From contig NZ_JANHDN010000004.1 of the NCBI RefSeq assembly GCF_024494565.1, positions 1-64,000 on the forward strand: a stretch of DNA of 64,000 nt, written 5' to 3'. The stretch is from Halorubrum rutilum. Its GTDB lineage: Archaea > Halobacteriota > Halobacteria > Halobacteriales > Haloferacaceae. The position numbers were made by a program, and so were the translations under genes. The notes below the pieces were generated by a model. It had not been told where the DNA came from. It saw only the letters and a list, made by a program, of their open reading frames with translations, and did no database searches. This document shows, one piece after another, positions 17,122 to 26,403 of this stretch; position 1 is the stretch's first letter, and each line of letters opens with the position of its first letter.

Positions 17122-18656
17122 TGTCCCGGACCGACGCCGCGGCCGACCGCGTCCGAGACGCCTACGACTGGGTCGACTCCCGGCTCGACCTGGACGACGC
17201 GAGCGACTTCCTCGGGAAGGCGTTCCCGGCGGAGGACTCGTTCCTCCTCGGCGAGGTGGCGCTGTTCTGTTTCGTCATCCTCGTGTCGACGGGCACCTTC
17301 CTCGCGTTCTTCTACGAGCCGAGCACGGCGTCCGTCGAGTACGCCGGCAGCGTCGTCCGCTATCGGGGCGAGGAGGTCCCGGCCGCGTTCAAGAGCGTGC
17401 TCAACATCACCTACGACGTCCCGTTCGGGATGTTCCTGCGACGCATGCACCACTGGGCGGCGCACCTGTTCGTCGCCGCCATCGCGCTCCACATGCTCCG
17501 CGTGTTCTTCACCGGCGCGTACCGCAACCCCCGCGAGCCGAACTGGGTCGTCGGGACGGGGCTCGCCGGTCTGGCGATGTTCGCCGCCTACACGGGGTAC
17601 TCGCTCCCGTACGACGAGTTCGCGAGCACGGCGGTCGGGATCGGCTACAACGTCGCCAGCTCGATCCCCGTCGTCGGCGACCCGATCGCGAGCATCGTGT
17701 TCGGGGGGCAGTTCCCGACGAGCGCGACGATCCCCAGGCTGTTCTTCCTCCACGTGTTCCTCATCCCGGCCGCGATCGCCGGGCTCATCGCCGTCCACAT
17801 GGCGATCCTGCTCCGGCAGAAACACACGGAGGGCCGGCGCGACGGTGACGTCGATCCGGCGCCGGTGAGTCGGGAAGTCGCCGGGAGCGCCCGCCCGCCG
17901 CGGGACGACGGATCGACGGGCGACGAGCCGGCAGGGGACGCGACCGGCGCGGCCGACGGGGGGCGACCGGCGGGCGACGCGACCGGCGCGGCAGACGGGG
18001 AGCGACCGGTGCTCGACCGCGACGACGACAGCGTCGTGATCGGGCTCCCGGCGTTCCCGAACCAGACCGCGGTGAGCGCGATGGTCTTCTTCCTCACCAT
18101 GGCCGTGCTCTCGCTGCTCGCGGGGTTCCTCCCCGTCCACAACATCGCCGCGTACGGACCGAACGACCCGGCTTCGACCCCCTCGCTCATCATGCCGGAC
18201 TGGTTCCTGATGTGGGGGTACGGCTTCCTGAAGCTCACCCCCTCGTGGCTGAGCTTCGACGTCCTGGGCGTCCACGTCAGCTCCGAGTTCGTGGGCGGCG
18301 TGCTGCTGCCCGGGCTGGTGTTCCTCGCCGTCGTGGTCTGGCCGTTCGTCGACCGCGCCGAGGAGCCGGAGCACTTCACGCGGAACTACCTCGACCGGCC
18401 GTTCCCGACCGCGGTCGGGATCGTCGGCGTCACGCTCGTGATGGTCGCCTCCGTCGCGGGGATGGACGTCATCCTCGCGGACATCCTCGGGACGTCGACC
18501 GCCGTGTTGCGGCCCTACCTGACCGCGGCCCTGATCCTCGTGCCCGCCGCTGCGGGGACCGTCACGTACTGGGTCCTCGGCGGGTTCGACGACGGCTCCG
18601 GCGGGACGGGATCCGGCGACGCGCCCGGTGACACGGAGGAGGTCGCCGATGACTGA
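17121..18656 (+). CDS. narC: Cytochrome b of the Nar complex (b/d fusion)
   Basis: A 511-residue cytochrome b. The N-terminal half has the bis-haem helices: [17 protein letters not shown] and [18 protein letters not shown] provide paired His ligands. The C-terminal half ([20 protein letters not shown] and following helices) matches the separate subunit-IV domain of b6f-type complexes. The two halves are joined by a hydrophilic loop with two copies of a 13-residue repeat. It should oxidise menaquinol beside the Rieske protein. The ATG at 17121 overlaps the previous stop by one base; a GTG at 17118 would give the four-base overlap seen elsewhere in the operon. Confidence 0.93.
   Translation: MSRTDAAADRVRDAYDWVDSRLDLDDASDFLGKAFPAEDSFLLGEVALFCFVILVSTGTFLAFFYEPSTASVEYAGSVVRYRGEEVPAAFKSVLNITYDVPFGMFLRRMHHWAAHLFVAAIALHMLRVFFTGAYRNPREPNWVVGTGLAGLAMFAAYTGYSLPYDEFASTAVGIGYNVASSIPVVGDPIASIVFGGQFPTSATIPRLFFLHVFLIPAAIAGLIAVHMAILLRQKHTEGRRDGDVDPAPVSREVAGSARPPRDDGSTGDEPAGDATGAADGGRPAGDATGAADGERPVLDRDDDSVVIGLPAFPNQTAVSAMVFFLTMAVLSLLAGFLPVHNIAAYGPNDPASTPSLIMPDWFLMWGYGFLKLTPSWLSFDVLGVHVSSEFVGGVLLPGLVFLAVVVWPFVDRAEEPEHFTRNYLDRPFPTAVGIVGVTLVMVASVAGMDVILADILGTSTAVLRPYLTAALILVPAAAGTVTYWVLGGFDDGSGGTGSGDAPGDTEEVADD
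17931..18008 (+). repeat. Two tandem 39-bp copies in the narC linker
   Basis: Two consecutive 39-bp units code for [13 protein letters not shown] and [13 protein letters not shown]. They differ at only a few bases. They lie in the loop joining the cytochrome b and subunit-IV domains, which is variable in length in such fusions. Confidence 0.85.
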
Positions 18657-18840
18657 CTCGACCCCCATCGCGAGGCTGTCGCCGCGCCGGTACCGGTGGG
18701 CGGACCGACTGACGAAACTGGGCGGCGTCGGGCTGATCGCCGCCGGCCTCGACGCGGGCGGCGGCACCCCGACGGGCCTGGCGCTCGCGGCCCTGGGCGC
18801 CGCGCTCGGTCTCTCGACCGTACTCATCGACAAACAATGA
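18649..18840 (+). CDS. Small protein between narC and narG
   Basis: A 63-residue protein starting [20 protein letters not shown] and then a hydrophobic, Gly/Ala-rich segment long enough for one or two membrane helices. It overlaps narC by eight bases (ATGACTGA) and narG by four, so it is surely translated as part of the operon. A small gene sits in the same place in other haloarchaeal nar operons. Function unknown; an assembly or stabilising subunit is plausible. Confidence 0.8.
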   Translation: MTDSTPIARLSPRRYRWADRLTKLGGVGLIAAGLDAGGGTPTGLALAALGAALGLSTVLIDKQ

Positions 18841-21800
18841 CTGACACGACAGACGCCACGGACGAACAGACGCGAGACGACGTCGCCGCCGCCCGTCGCG
18901 ACTTCCTGAAGGGGGTCGGGGCGGCCGCCGCCGTCGGCGCGACCGGACTGGGGAGCGCACAGGACCTCACGGAGATGAACGCGCTGGAGGTCGTCGACGA
19001 CCCGATCGGCGACTACCCGTACCGCGACTGGGAGGACCTCTACCGCGAGGAGTGGGACTGGGACGACACGGCCCGCTCTACCCACAGCGTGAACTGCACG
19101 GGGAGCTGCTCCTGGCAGGTGTACACCCGCAACGGGCAGGTGTGGCGCGAGGAGCAGGCCGGCGACTACCCCCGGTTCGACGAGTCGCTGCCCGACCCGA
19201 ACCCCCGCGGGTGTCAGAAGGGTGCGTGTTTCACCGACTACGTGAACGCCGACCACCGCGTCACCCACCCCCTCCGGCGGACCGGGGAACGCGGCGAGGG
19301 GAAGTGGGAGCGGATCTCGTGGGACGAGGCGCTCACCGAGATCGCCGACGAGGTCGTCGACGCGGTCGAAGACGAGGAGTACGACGCGATAAGCGGCTTC
19401 ACGCCGATCCCCGCGATGAGCCCGGTATCGTTCGCCTCCGGGAGCCGTCTGATCAACCTGCTCGGCGGCGTCAGCCACTCGTTTTACGACTGGTACTCCG
19501 ACCTCCCGCCGGGTCAGCCGATCACGTGGGGGACCCAGACCGAGAACGCCGAGAGCGCGGACTGGTACAACGCCGACTACATCATCGCGTGGGGCTCGAA
19601 CATCAACGTCACGCGGATCCCCGACGCGAAGTACTTCCTCGAGGCTGGCTACGACGGCGCGAAGCGGGTCGGGATCTTCACCGACTACAGCCAGACGGCG
19701 ATCCACTGCGACGAGTGGATCGGTCCCGAACCCGGCACCGACACCGCGCTCGCGCTCGGGATGGCTCGAACCATCGTCGACGAGGGGTTGTACGACGAGG
19801 ATCATTTAAAAGAACAGACCGACATGCCGCTGCTCGTCCGCGAGGACACCGGGAAGTTCCTCCGCGCGAGCGAGGTCGCCGGGCTCTCCGTCGACGCCGA
19901 CCGCCCAGAGAAGGTGTTCGTCATGCAGGACGCGGACGGCGGGCTCAGGGCGGCGCCCGGCTCGCTGGGCGAGCGCGACGGTCAGCACGACGCGTCCGCG
20001 AGCATCGCGCTCGACTTCGATCCCGACCTGGCCGCCGAACGGACGGTCGACACCGACGACGGGAGCGTCGAGACGCGGTCGGTCTGGCTGAACCTCCGCG
20101 ACGAGCTGTCGGCGTACACCCCCGAACGGGTGCACGAGCTGACCGGTGTGGGGGAGTTCACACATCGGAAGATCGCCCGCGAGTTCGCCGACGCCGACCG
20201 CGCGAAGATCATCCACGGGAAGGGGGTCAACGACTGGTACCACAACGACCTCGGGAACCGCGCGATCCAGCTCCTCGTCACGCTCACCGGGAACCTCGGC
20301 CGCCAGGGGACCGGGCTCGACCACTACGTCGGCCAGGAGAAGATCTGGACGTACGAGGGGTGGCAGACCCTCTCGTTCCCGACCGGGAGCGTGCGCGGGG
20401 TCCCGACGACGCTGTGGACGTACTACCACGCCGGCATCATGGAGAACACGGACCCCGAGACCGCCGACAGAATCCGCGAGTCGGTCGAGAAGGGGTGGAT
20501 GCCGCTGTACCCGAGCGAACGCGACGACGGCTCGCGGCCGGACCCGCGGGTGATGTTCGTCTGGCGCGGGAACTACTTCAACCAGGCCAAGGGCAACGTC
20601 GCGGTCGAGGAGGAGCTGTGGCCCAAGCTCGACCTGGTCGTCGACGTCAACTTCCGGATGGACTCGACCGCGCTCAACAGCGACATCGTCCTCCCGACGG
20701 CGAGCCACTACGAGAAGCACGATCTCTCGGAGACCGACATGCACACCTACGTGCACCCGTTCACGCCGGCCGTCGAACCCCTCGGCGAGGCCAAGACGGA
20801 CTGGGAGATATTCCGAGCGCTCGCCGAGAAGATCCAGGAGGTGGCCGAGGAGCGCGACGCCGGCCCGGTCGACGATCGGAAGTTCGACCGGCAGATCGAC
20901 CTCCAGTCGGTCCACGACGACTACGTCCGCGACTGGGAGACCGGCGAGGCGGACGCGCTCGCCGAGGACCGGGCGGCCGCGGAGTTCATCCTGGAGAACT
21001 CCGAGGAGACGAATCCGTCCGACACGACCGAGCGGATCGAGTTCGACGACATCGACGAGCAGCCCCGACGGCTCCTCGCGACCGGCGACCACTGGACCTC
21101 CGACATCGAGGACGGGGAGGCGTACACGCCGTGGAAGGACTACGTCCAGGACAAGGAGCCGTGGCCGACGTTCACCGGTCGTCAGCAGTACTACATCGAC
21201 CACGACTGGTTCCTGGAGCTCGGCGAGGAGCTCCCGACGCACAAGGAGTCGCCGGTCCTCCAGGAGAAGTCGGAGTACCCGCTCAGCTACAACACGCCGC
21301 ACAGCCGGTGGTCGATCCACTCGACGTGGCGCGACGACACGAAGATGCTCCGGCTCCAGCGCGGCGAGCCGACCGTCTACCTCAACCCCGACGACGCCGA
21401 GGAGCGCGGCATCGAGGACGGCGACACCGTGCGGGTGTACAACGACCTGGACTCGGTCGAGGTGCAGGCGAAGATCTACCCGAGCGGCGAGCCGGGCACC
21501 GCCAGGCACTTCTTCAGCTGGGAGCGGTTCCAGTACCCGGACCGGAACAACTTCAACTCGCTCGTCCCGATGTACATGAAGCCGACGCAGCTCGTCCGAT
21601 ACCCGGAGGACTCGGGCGAACACCTCCACTTCTTCCCGAACTACTGGGGCCCGACCGGCGTGAACAGCGACGTGCGCGTCGAGGTGGAGGCCGTCGAGGA
21701 CGGGGCCGAATCGCTCGCGGGCGGAGTCGGCGGCGGCGAGGGTTCCGACGGCGACGCCGACGAGACCGCGAACGGCGCGGACGGAAGCGCGTCCGGGCCG

Positions 21801-21842
21801 CTCGACCGCGTGACCGACCTGCTCGGGGGTGGTGACCGATGA
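18837..21842 (+). CDS. narG: Respiratory nitrate reductase alpha subunit, Tat-exported
   Basis: A 1001-residue molybdenum enzyme reducing nitrate to nitrite. The N terminus carries a twin-arginine signal (ARRDFLKGVGAAAAVGATGL), so the catalytic site should lie outside the membrane, as in other archaeal NarG. The [4Fe-4S] FS0 ligands are seen in HSVNCTGSCSW and GCQKGACF: one His and three Cys, as in NarG. The segment YDWYSDLPPG corresponds to the region that supplies the aspartate ligand of Mo, and ESADWYNADYIIAWGSN is almost identical to bacterial NarG. The C-terminal 35 residues are an acidic Gly/Ser tail. Confidence 0.97.
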   Translation: MTDTTDATDEQTRDDVAAARRDFLKGVGAAAAVGATGLGSAQDLTEMNALEVVDDPIGDYPYRDWEDLYREEWDWDDTARSTHSVNCTGSCSWQVYTRNGQVWREEQAGDYPRFDESLPDPNPRGCQKGACFTDYVNADHRVTHPLRRTGERGEGKWERISWDEALTEIADEVVDAVEDEEYDAISGFTPIPAMSPVSFASGSRLINLLGGVSHSFYDWYSDLPPGQPITWGTQTENAESADWYNADYIIAWGSNINVTRIPDAKYFLEAGYDGAKRVGIFTDYSQTAIHCDEWIGPEPGTDTALALGMARTIVDEGLYDEDHLKEQTDMPLLVREDTGKFLRASEVAGLSVDADRPEKVFVMQDADGGLRAAPGSLGERDGQHDASASIALDFDPDLAAERTVDTDDGSVETRSVWLNLRDELSAYTPERVHELTGVGEFTHRKIAREFADADRAKIIHGKGVNDWYHNDLGNRAIQLLVTLTGNLGRQGTGLDHYVGQEKIWTYEGWQTLSFPTGSVRGVPTTLWTYYHAGIMENTDPETADRIRESVEKGWMPLYPSERDDGSRPDPRVMFVWRGNYFNQAKGNVAVEEELWPKLDLVVDVNFRMDSTALNSDIVLPTASHYEKHDLSETDMHTYVHPFTPAVEPLGEAKTDWEIFRALAEKIQEVAEERDAGPVDDRKFDRQIDLQSVHDDYVRDWETGEADALAEDRAAAEFILENSEETNPSDTTERIEFDDIDEQPRRLLATGDHWTSDIEDGEAYTPWKDYVQDKEPWPTFTGRQQYYIDHDWFLELGEELPTHKESPVLQEKSEYPLSYNTPHSRWSIHSTWRDDTKMLRLQRGEPTVYLNPDDAEERGIEDGDTVRVYNDLDSVEVQAKIYPSGEPGTARHFFSWERFQYPDRNNFNSLVPMYMKPTQLVRYPEDSGEHLHFFPNYWGPTGVNSDVRVEVEAVEDGAESLAGGVGGGEGSDGDADETANGADGSASGPLDRVTDLLGGGDR

Positions 21843-22945
21843 GCAAGACCGACGACGACGGGACGGGGCGAGTCGGCGACGAGGGGCGAGCGCGCCAGGC
21901 CGACGACGGGAACGTCCCGATCGCCGAGGGCGTCGACCACCAGGTCGCGATGGTGATGGACCTGAACAAGTGCATCGGCTGTCAGACGTGCACGATCGCC
22001 TGCAAGACCAATTGGACCGAGTCGGGCGGCCGCGAGTACATGTACTGGAACAACGTCGAGACGAAGCCCGGCGCGGGCTACCCGCGCGACTGGGAGGAGC
22101 TCGGCGGCGGCTGGGACGAGGAAGGCCAAGAGCGGACGCCGGGCGAGCTCCCCGACGAGGAGGCGTACGGCCGCCCGTGGGAGTTCAACCACGAGGCGAT
22201 CATGTACGAGGGCAGCGACGAGCCCCTCCGCCCGCTGGAGAACGCCGACTGGGGGCCGAACTGGGACGAGGACGAGGGGGCCGGCGAGTACCCGAACTCC
22301 TACTACTTCTACCTCCCCCGGATCTGCAACCACTGCACGCACCCCTCCTGCGTCGAGGCCTGCCCGCGCTCCGCGATCTACAAGCGCGAGGAGGACGGGA
22401 TCGTCCTGGTCGACCAGGACCGCTGTCGCGGCTACCGCTACTGCGTCGAGGGGTGTCCGTACAAGAAGGTGTTCTACAACGCGCAGACGAAGACGAGCGA
22501 GAAGTGCATCTTCTGCTACCCGCGAATCGAGGGCGAAGGCCCCGAGGGAGAGGTGCGTCCCCCGTCCTGTGCCGAGGACTGTCCGCCGCAGCTCCGGCAC
22601 GTCGGGTTCCTCGACGACGAGGACGGGCCGATCCACGCGCTGGTGAACGAGTACGAGGTCGCGCTCCGCCTCCATCCCGAGTACCGGACCGAGCCGAACG
22701 TCTACTACATCCCGCCGTACGCGCCGCCGCAGACCGGCGAGGACGGCGAGACGGTCGACGCCGATCGCATCCCGCTGAACTACCTCGAGGAGCTGTTCGG
22801 CCCGCGGGTGGAGGAGGCGCTCAACACGATCACCCGCGAGCGGGAGCGGGCGGAGCGCGGCGAGGAGAGCGAGCTCATGGAGATCCTCTCGACCGTGAAC
22901 AACGACGACCAGTACCGGCTGGAGGTGTTCGACGATGCGGCGTGA
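21839..22945 (+). CDS. narH: Respiratory nitrate reductase beta subunit
   Basis: A 368-residue electron-transfer subunit with four Fe-S clusters. Motifs in order are CIGCQTCTIACK, CNHCTHPSCVEACP, CRGYRYCVEGCP, and CIFC with a later CAEDCP. The third has Tyr where a Cys would be needed for a cubane, so it should hold a [3Fe-4S] cluster, as the Trp does in bacterial NarH. It has no signal peptide and would be exported with NarG. It overlaps narG by four bases and the next gene by eleven. Confidence 0.97.
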   Translation: MSKTDDDGTGRVGDEGRARQADDGNVPIAEGVDHQVAMVMDLNKCIGCQTCTIACKTNWTESGGREYMYWNNVETKPGAGYPRDWEELGGGWDEEGQERTPGELPDEEAYGRPWEFNHEAIMYEGSDEPLRPLENADWGPNWDEDEGAGEYPNSYYFYLPRICNHCTHPSCVEACPRSAIYKREEDGIVLVDQDRCRGYRYCVEGCPYKKVFYNAQTKTSEKCIFCYPRIEGEGPEGEVRPPSCAEDCPPQLRHVGFLDDEDGPIHALVNEYEVALRLHPEYRTEPNVYYIPPYAPPQTGEDGETVDADRIPLNYLEELFGPRVEEALNTITRERERAERGEESELMEILSTVNNDDQYRLEVFDDAA

Positions 22946-23807
22946 GGACGACGCCGACGGGACCGGAGACCGGCGCCTCGCGTTCCGGGGCGTCGCGTCC
23001 CGTGACCTCGCGCTCGCGGCCGCGGTCGCGGTCGCCCTCGTGGCCGCGACCGCGGCGTTCCCGGCGCTCGCCGACGCGCAGGGGGCCTACGAGATACCGG
23101 TCGACCGGCGGGGCGACGCGGCCGACCTGGCCGAACCGAACGGGTCCGCGTGGGGGTCGGCGGAGACCGTGGAACTGCCGATGACCAGCGCGGGCGCGGC
23201 GGTCCCGCAGGGGTCGGAGACGGCGGTCGACGCCGCCCGCGTGAAGGCCGTTCGGACCGACGGACGGCTGTTCCTCCGCGTGTCGTGGTCGGACCCGACG
23301 GCCAACACCTCGACCGACGGGATCCGGGAGTTCGCCGACGCCGCCGCGGTCCAGTTCCCGGCCTCGCCGACTGAGCGTCCGCCGCTCGCGATGGGGTCGA
23401 CGGAGAACCCGGTGAACGTCTGGTACTGGAACGGCGCCGGCGCGTCGGAGTCGCTGCTCGCCGGCGGCCCGGGGAGCACGACCGAGATGACCGGATCGGC
23501 GGTCCGAACGGCGGCGACCCACGGGGACGGCCGGTGGACGGTGGTGTTCTCCCGCCCGCTCCCGGGCGATCGCGCGAACGTCACCGACCTCACCACCGAG
23601 GCGGACACGAACGTCGCGTTCGCGGTCTGGGAGGGTTCGAACGACGAGCGCTCCGGGCGGAAGGCCGCGAGCGAGTGGTTCTACCTCTCGTTCACCGACG
23701 ACACCGGAGCCCCCTACGAGATCGTCCTCTGGACCATCGCCGGGATCGCGGTCGTGTTCACCACGCTCGTGACCGTCGAGGGGATCCGCCGCACGAGGGG
23801 TGCGTGA
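22935..23807 (+). CDS. Membrane-anchored haem-binding subunit (ethylbenzene-dehydrogenase-related)
   Basis: A 290-residue protein with an N-terminal signal or anchor (residues 23-48, ALAAAVAVALVAATAAFPAL), an extracytoplasmic beta-rich domain, and a C-terminal helix (IVLWTIAGIAVVFTTLVTVE). The domain, with LFLRVSWSDPTAN and ASEWFYLSF, looks like the haem b gamma subunit of ethylbenzene or DMS dehydrogenases. It is therefore the likely third subunit of the exported Nar complex and may carry electrons between the Rieske protein and NarH. The same gene occurs after narH in other haloarchaea. Confidence 0.8.
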   Translation: MRREDDADGTGDRRLAFRGVASRDLALAAAVAVALVAATAAFPALADAQGAYEIPVDRRGDAADLAEPNGSAWGSAETVELPMTSAGAAVPQGSETAVDAARVKAVRTDGRLFLRVSWSDPTANTSTDGIREFADAAAVQFPASPTERPPLAMGSTENPVNVWYWNGAGASESLLAGGPGSTTEMTGSAVRTAATHGDGRWTVVFSRPLPGDRANVTDLTTEADTNVAFAVWEGSNDERSGRKAASEWFYLSFTDDTGAPYEIVLWTIAGIAVVFTTLVTVEGIRRTRGA

Positions 23808-24586
23808 CCGTGTCCGAATCGACCGCCGACCGGAACGGCGACTTCGAGGACTCGGAGCACCCCGACGGTCGCCCTCCGGACGAGGCCGTCGACACCGAGA
23901 CGGGGGCCCGCGGGGCGGTCTACGGGCTCCTCGCGAGCGCGTTCGACGAGCCGACTCCGGAGCCGTACGAGGGGTTCGCGGACGGTTCCATCGACCGCGC
24001 GATGTCGACGCTCGTCGCCCGGTCGGGGCTCGACGTCGACCCCCCGGACCTGACGGTCGACGACGACCGCGAGACCCTCGCGGCCCGGTACAACGACCTG
24101 TTCGTCGTCGGCTACTCCGAGGTGATCGACGGGACGGACGGGACGATCGAGAACCAGGGCCCGCCGGCGTCCCTGTACGAGTCGACCTACCGGTCCGACG
24201 CCTCGTGGAACGACGTGAACCTCGACCTGGCGCGGGCGTACGAGCACTTCGGCTGCGAGGTCGGCGGCGACGAGCGCCGCCACCACGACAACCTCCGGCT
24301 GGAGGTGGAGTTCGCCGGCTACCTCTGTCGGCTCGCCGCGGCGACCGAGGGCGACGGGGACGGCTACGACCGCGCGCGGCTCGACTTCCACGACCGCCAC
24401 CTCTCGATGCTCGCCGCCGGGCTCGACGACGCGCTCGATTCCGAGCCGGGAACCGGCGTCTACGGTCGGCTCGCCGCGTTCCTCGCGGAGTTCGTCGCGG
24501 CCGACGTCTCGGACCTCGCGGCCCGGCTCGACGTCGGCGCGGGAAGCGGCGCGGAGTCCGACAGCGACGGGGGTGAGGACGCGTGA
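23804..24586 (+). CDS. narJ: NarJ/TorD-type nitrate reductase chaperone
   Basis: A 260-residue all-helical, acidic protein without membrane segments. It has the TorD/NarJ pattern: an early helix ARGAVYGLLASAFDEPTP, the central YNDLFVVGYSEV, and a ladder PPASLYESTYR followed by HHDNLRLEVEFAGYLC. Such proteins bind NarG's signal and help insert the Mo cofactor before Tat export. The start is a GTG at 23804 that overlaps the previous stop (GTGA); a GTG at 23810 is also possible. The last 20 residues are a disordered acidic tail. Confidence 0.87.
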   Translation: MTVSESTADRNGDFEDSEHPDGRPPDEAVDTETGARGAVYGLLASAFDEPTPEPYEGFADGSIDRAMSTLVARSGLDVDPPDLTVDDDRETLAARYNDLFVVGYSEVIDGTDGTIENQGPPASLYESTYRSDASWNDVNLDLARAYEHFGCEVGGDERRHHDNLRLEVEFAGYLCRLAAATEGDGDGYDRARLDFHDRHLSMLAAGLDDALDSEPGTGVYGRLAAFLAEFVAADVSDLAARLDVGAGSGAESDSDGGEDA

Positions 24587-25530
24587 CCGCGTCGACCCCG
24601 GCCGTCGAGTCCGACCGCGACGACGCCGAGGCCGTGAGCGGTCCGCCCTCGAACGCGACCGAGGACGCGACGACCGAGCGCCGACAGCGCGAGGCCTCGC
24701 TCGACGGACGGCTCCTCGCCGTCCTCGGGACCGCGGCGGCCGCCGTCGCCGCGGCGACCGCGATCCGGATCGCGTACAACGTCCCGTTCGCTCCGGTCGG
24801 GATCCCGAGCCGGGCGATCCCGGCCGCGAGCGCTGCCGCCGCGCTCGGTGTCGGGGCGGCGCTCGCGACGCTCGCGCTCGCGTCGGACCGCTCGGGCGTC
24901 CGCGTCGGACTCCTCTTCGCGGCGGTGTTCGGGGTTCTCGCGACCGTCTCCGACGCCGCGGCCATCGCGGCGGCGGTCGCGGTCCCCGCCGGCGCCGCCG
25001 TCGCCCTCGCGCACGCCCTGGGGCGGCCGACGACCTACGTGGGGCTCCGGCGACGCGTCGTCGCCGCGGCGTTCCCGGCCGCGATCGGGCTCTCGCTCGT
25101 CGGGACGGCGTGGGGGCTCGGCGCGAGCGTCCGCGGGGCCGGCTCCGTCGCGTTCCTCCTCGCGGTGACGCTTCTCGCTGTCCCCGCGGAGACGGACCGC
25201 CTCGCGCTGCTCGCGGGAGCGGGCGGCTTCCTCGGCGTCGTCGCCGCGAGCGCCGCCGCGCCGTACGTGACCGGAAGCGCGCTGCTCTCCGGGTTCGGCG
25301 TCGTGGGGAGCCCGCACCTCCTCGTCGCGACGGCGGCGTTCGGCGGCGTCGCCGCCCTGGTCGTCGGCCTCCGCGACGGCGACCGGTCGCTCGCTCTGGG
25401 GGCGGGAGTGCTGCTCGTCGCCGGCGTCCCGGCGACGCCGACCGCCGCGCTCGCGGCGTCTCTCGGCGCCGCGCTCGTCGCGGCCGACCCGGACGACCTG
25501 CTCGCGACCGCGGAGGTGAGCGCCCGATGA
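24583..25530 (+). CDS. Membrane protein of the nar operon, function unknown
   Basis: A 315-residue protein with about eight to ten hydrophobic segments and a 45-residue acidic N-terminal tail. No transport or catalytic motif stands out. It begins with a GTG overlapping narJ and itself overlaps the HEAT-repeat gene by four bases, so it is co-translated with the nitrate reductase genes. A role in assembly or in nitrate/nitrite movement is possible but there is no direct sequence evidence. Confidence 0.78.
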   Translation: MTASTPAVESDRDDAEAVSGPPSNATEDATTERRQREASLDGRLLAVLGTAAAAVAAATAIRIAYNVPFAPVGIPSRAIPAASAAAALGVGAALATLALASDRSGVRVGLLFAAVFGVLATVSDAAAIAAAVAVPAGAAVALAHALGRPTTYVGLRRRVVAAAFPAAIGLSLVGTAWGLGASVRGAGSVAFLLAVTLLAVPAETDRLALLAGAGGFLGVVAASAAAPYVTGSALLSGFGVVGSPHLLVATAAFGGVAALVVGLRDGDRSLALGAGVLLVAGVPATPTAALAASLGAALVAADPDDLLATAEVSAR

Positions 25531-26363
25531 GGGACCCCGACGAGGCGACCGACGGCCCCACCGATCCCCGCGTGCACCCCGAGGAGAGCCCGGGGTTCGG
25601 CGACGACCCGGACGGGCTCGAGGACATCGAGGTGGACCGCGACGTCACCGTCGGCGAGGCCTCACAGCGCGAGCTCCAGGCGACGGACACCGCGCCGCTC
25701 CGCGGTACAGAGGCCGCGGAGAAGGTCTCGCTGCTCGCGGACGGCGACCCGGTCGAGCGGCGCCGGGCGGCGCTGGCGCTCGGCGAGGGGCGCCGGAGCG
25801 ACGCCGCCGTCGAGGCGCTCGTCGAGCACGGACTCGCGGACGAGGACGCCGACGTGCGCCAGTTCGCGGTCGAGTCGCTCGGCCGGCTCGGCGGGGACCG
25901 AGCGAGCGCGGCCGCGACCGAGGCGCTCGCGGACGACGACCCGTGGGTCCGCGCCGAGGCCGTCGTCGCGCTCGACCGGATCGACCGGGCCGCCAACGTC
26001 GAGGCGATCGAGGCCGCCCTCGACGACGGCCACCACGCGGTCGTCAGGAACGCACTGGTGTCGCTGTTCAAGCTCCGGGGGGAGGCCCTGCTCCCCGCGT
26101 TGCTCGACCGCTCGCGGGCGGAGAGCGAGCGGCTGCGGGAGTGGGCCGTCCACCTGCTCGCCGGCGTCGACGACGAGCGCGCGACCGACCGGCTCGAGGC
26201 GGTCGCCGGCGACGAGTCGGAGCCGCGAGTCGTTCGCAGCACCGCCGCGCGGGCGCTCGACGCCGACCCGGGGAAGTTCCGGCGGCAGTTCAGCGGCGGC
26301 ACCGAGAACGACAGCGCCGCCCTCCCGGGCGAGAGCACGCTCAACCGGCGGCCCGACCTGTGA
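25527..26363 (+). CDS. HEAT-repeat protein of the nar operon
   Basis: A 278-residue soluble protein. After an acidic N terminus of about 65 residues there are five or six helical HEAT/PBS-lyase repeats, for example DGDPVERRRAALALGEGRRS, DADVRQFAVESLGRLGGD and DDPWVRAEAVVALDRIDRA. These usually form a scaffold for protein binding. As the last gene of the overlapping cluster it may serve as an assembly scaffold for the Nar complex. The following gene starts 40 bp later. Confidence 0.85.
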   Translation: MRDPDEATDGPTDPRVHPEESPGFGDDPDGLEDIEVDRDVTVGEASQRELQATDTAPLRGTEAAEKVSLLADGDPVERRRAALALGEGRRSDAAVEALVEHGLADEDADVRQFAVESLGRLGGDRASAAATEALADDDPWVRAEAVVALDRIDRAANVEAIEAALDDGHHAVVRNALVSLFKLRGEALLPALLDRSRAESERLREWAVHLLAGVDDERATDRLEAVAGDESEPRVVRSTAARALDADPGKFRRQFSGGTENDSAALPGESTLNRRPDL

Positions 26364-26403
26364 GCGCCCCCAATCTCCGCGTCGATACCCGAGCAAGCCT
26401 CAG

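Noticed and set aside
17067..19805. Long minus-strand open frame of over 900 codons opposite narC and narG.
   Set aside because: It is antisense to genes with clear cofactor motifs. High GC with third-position bias opens such frames by default.
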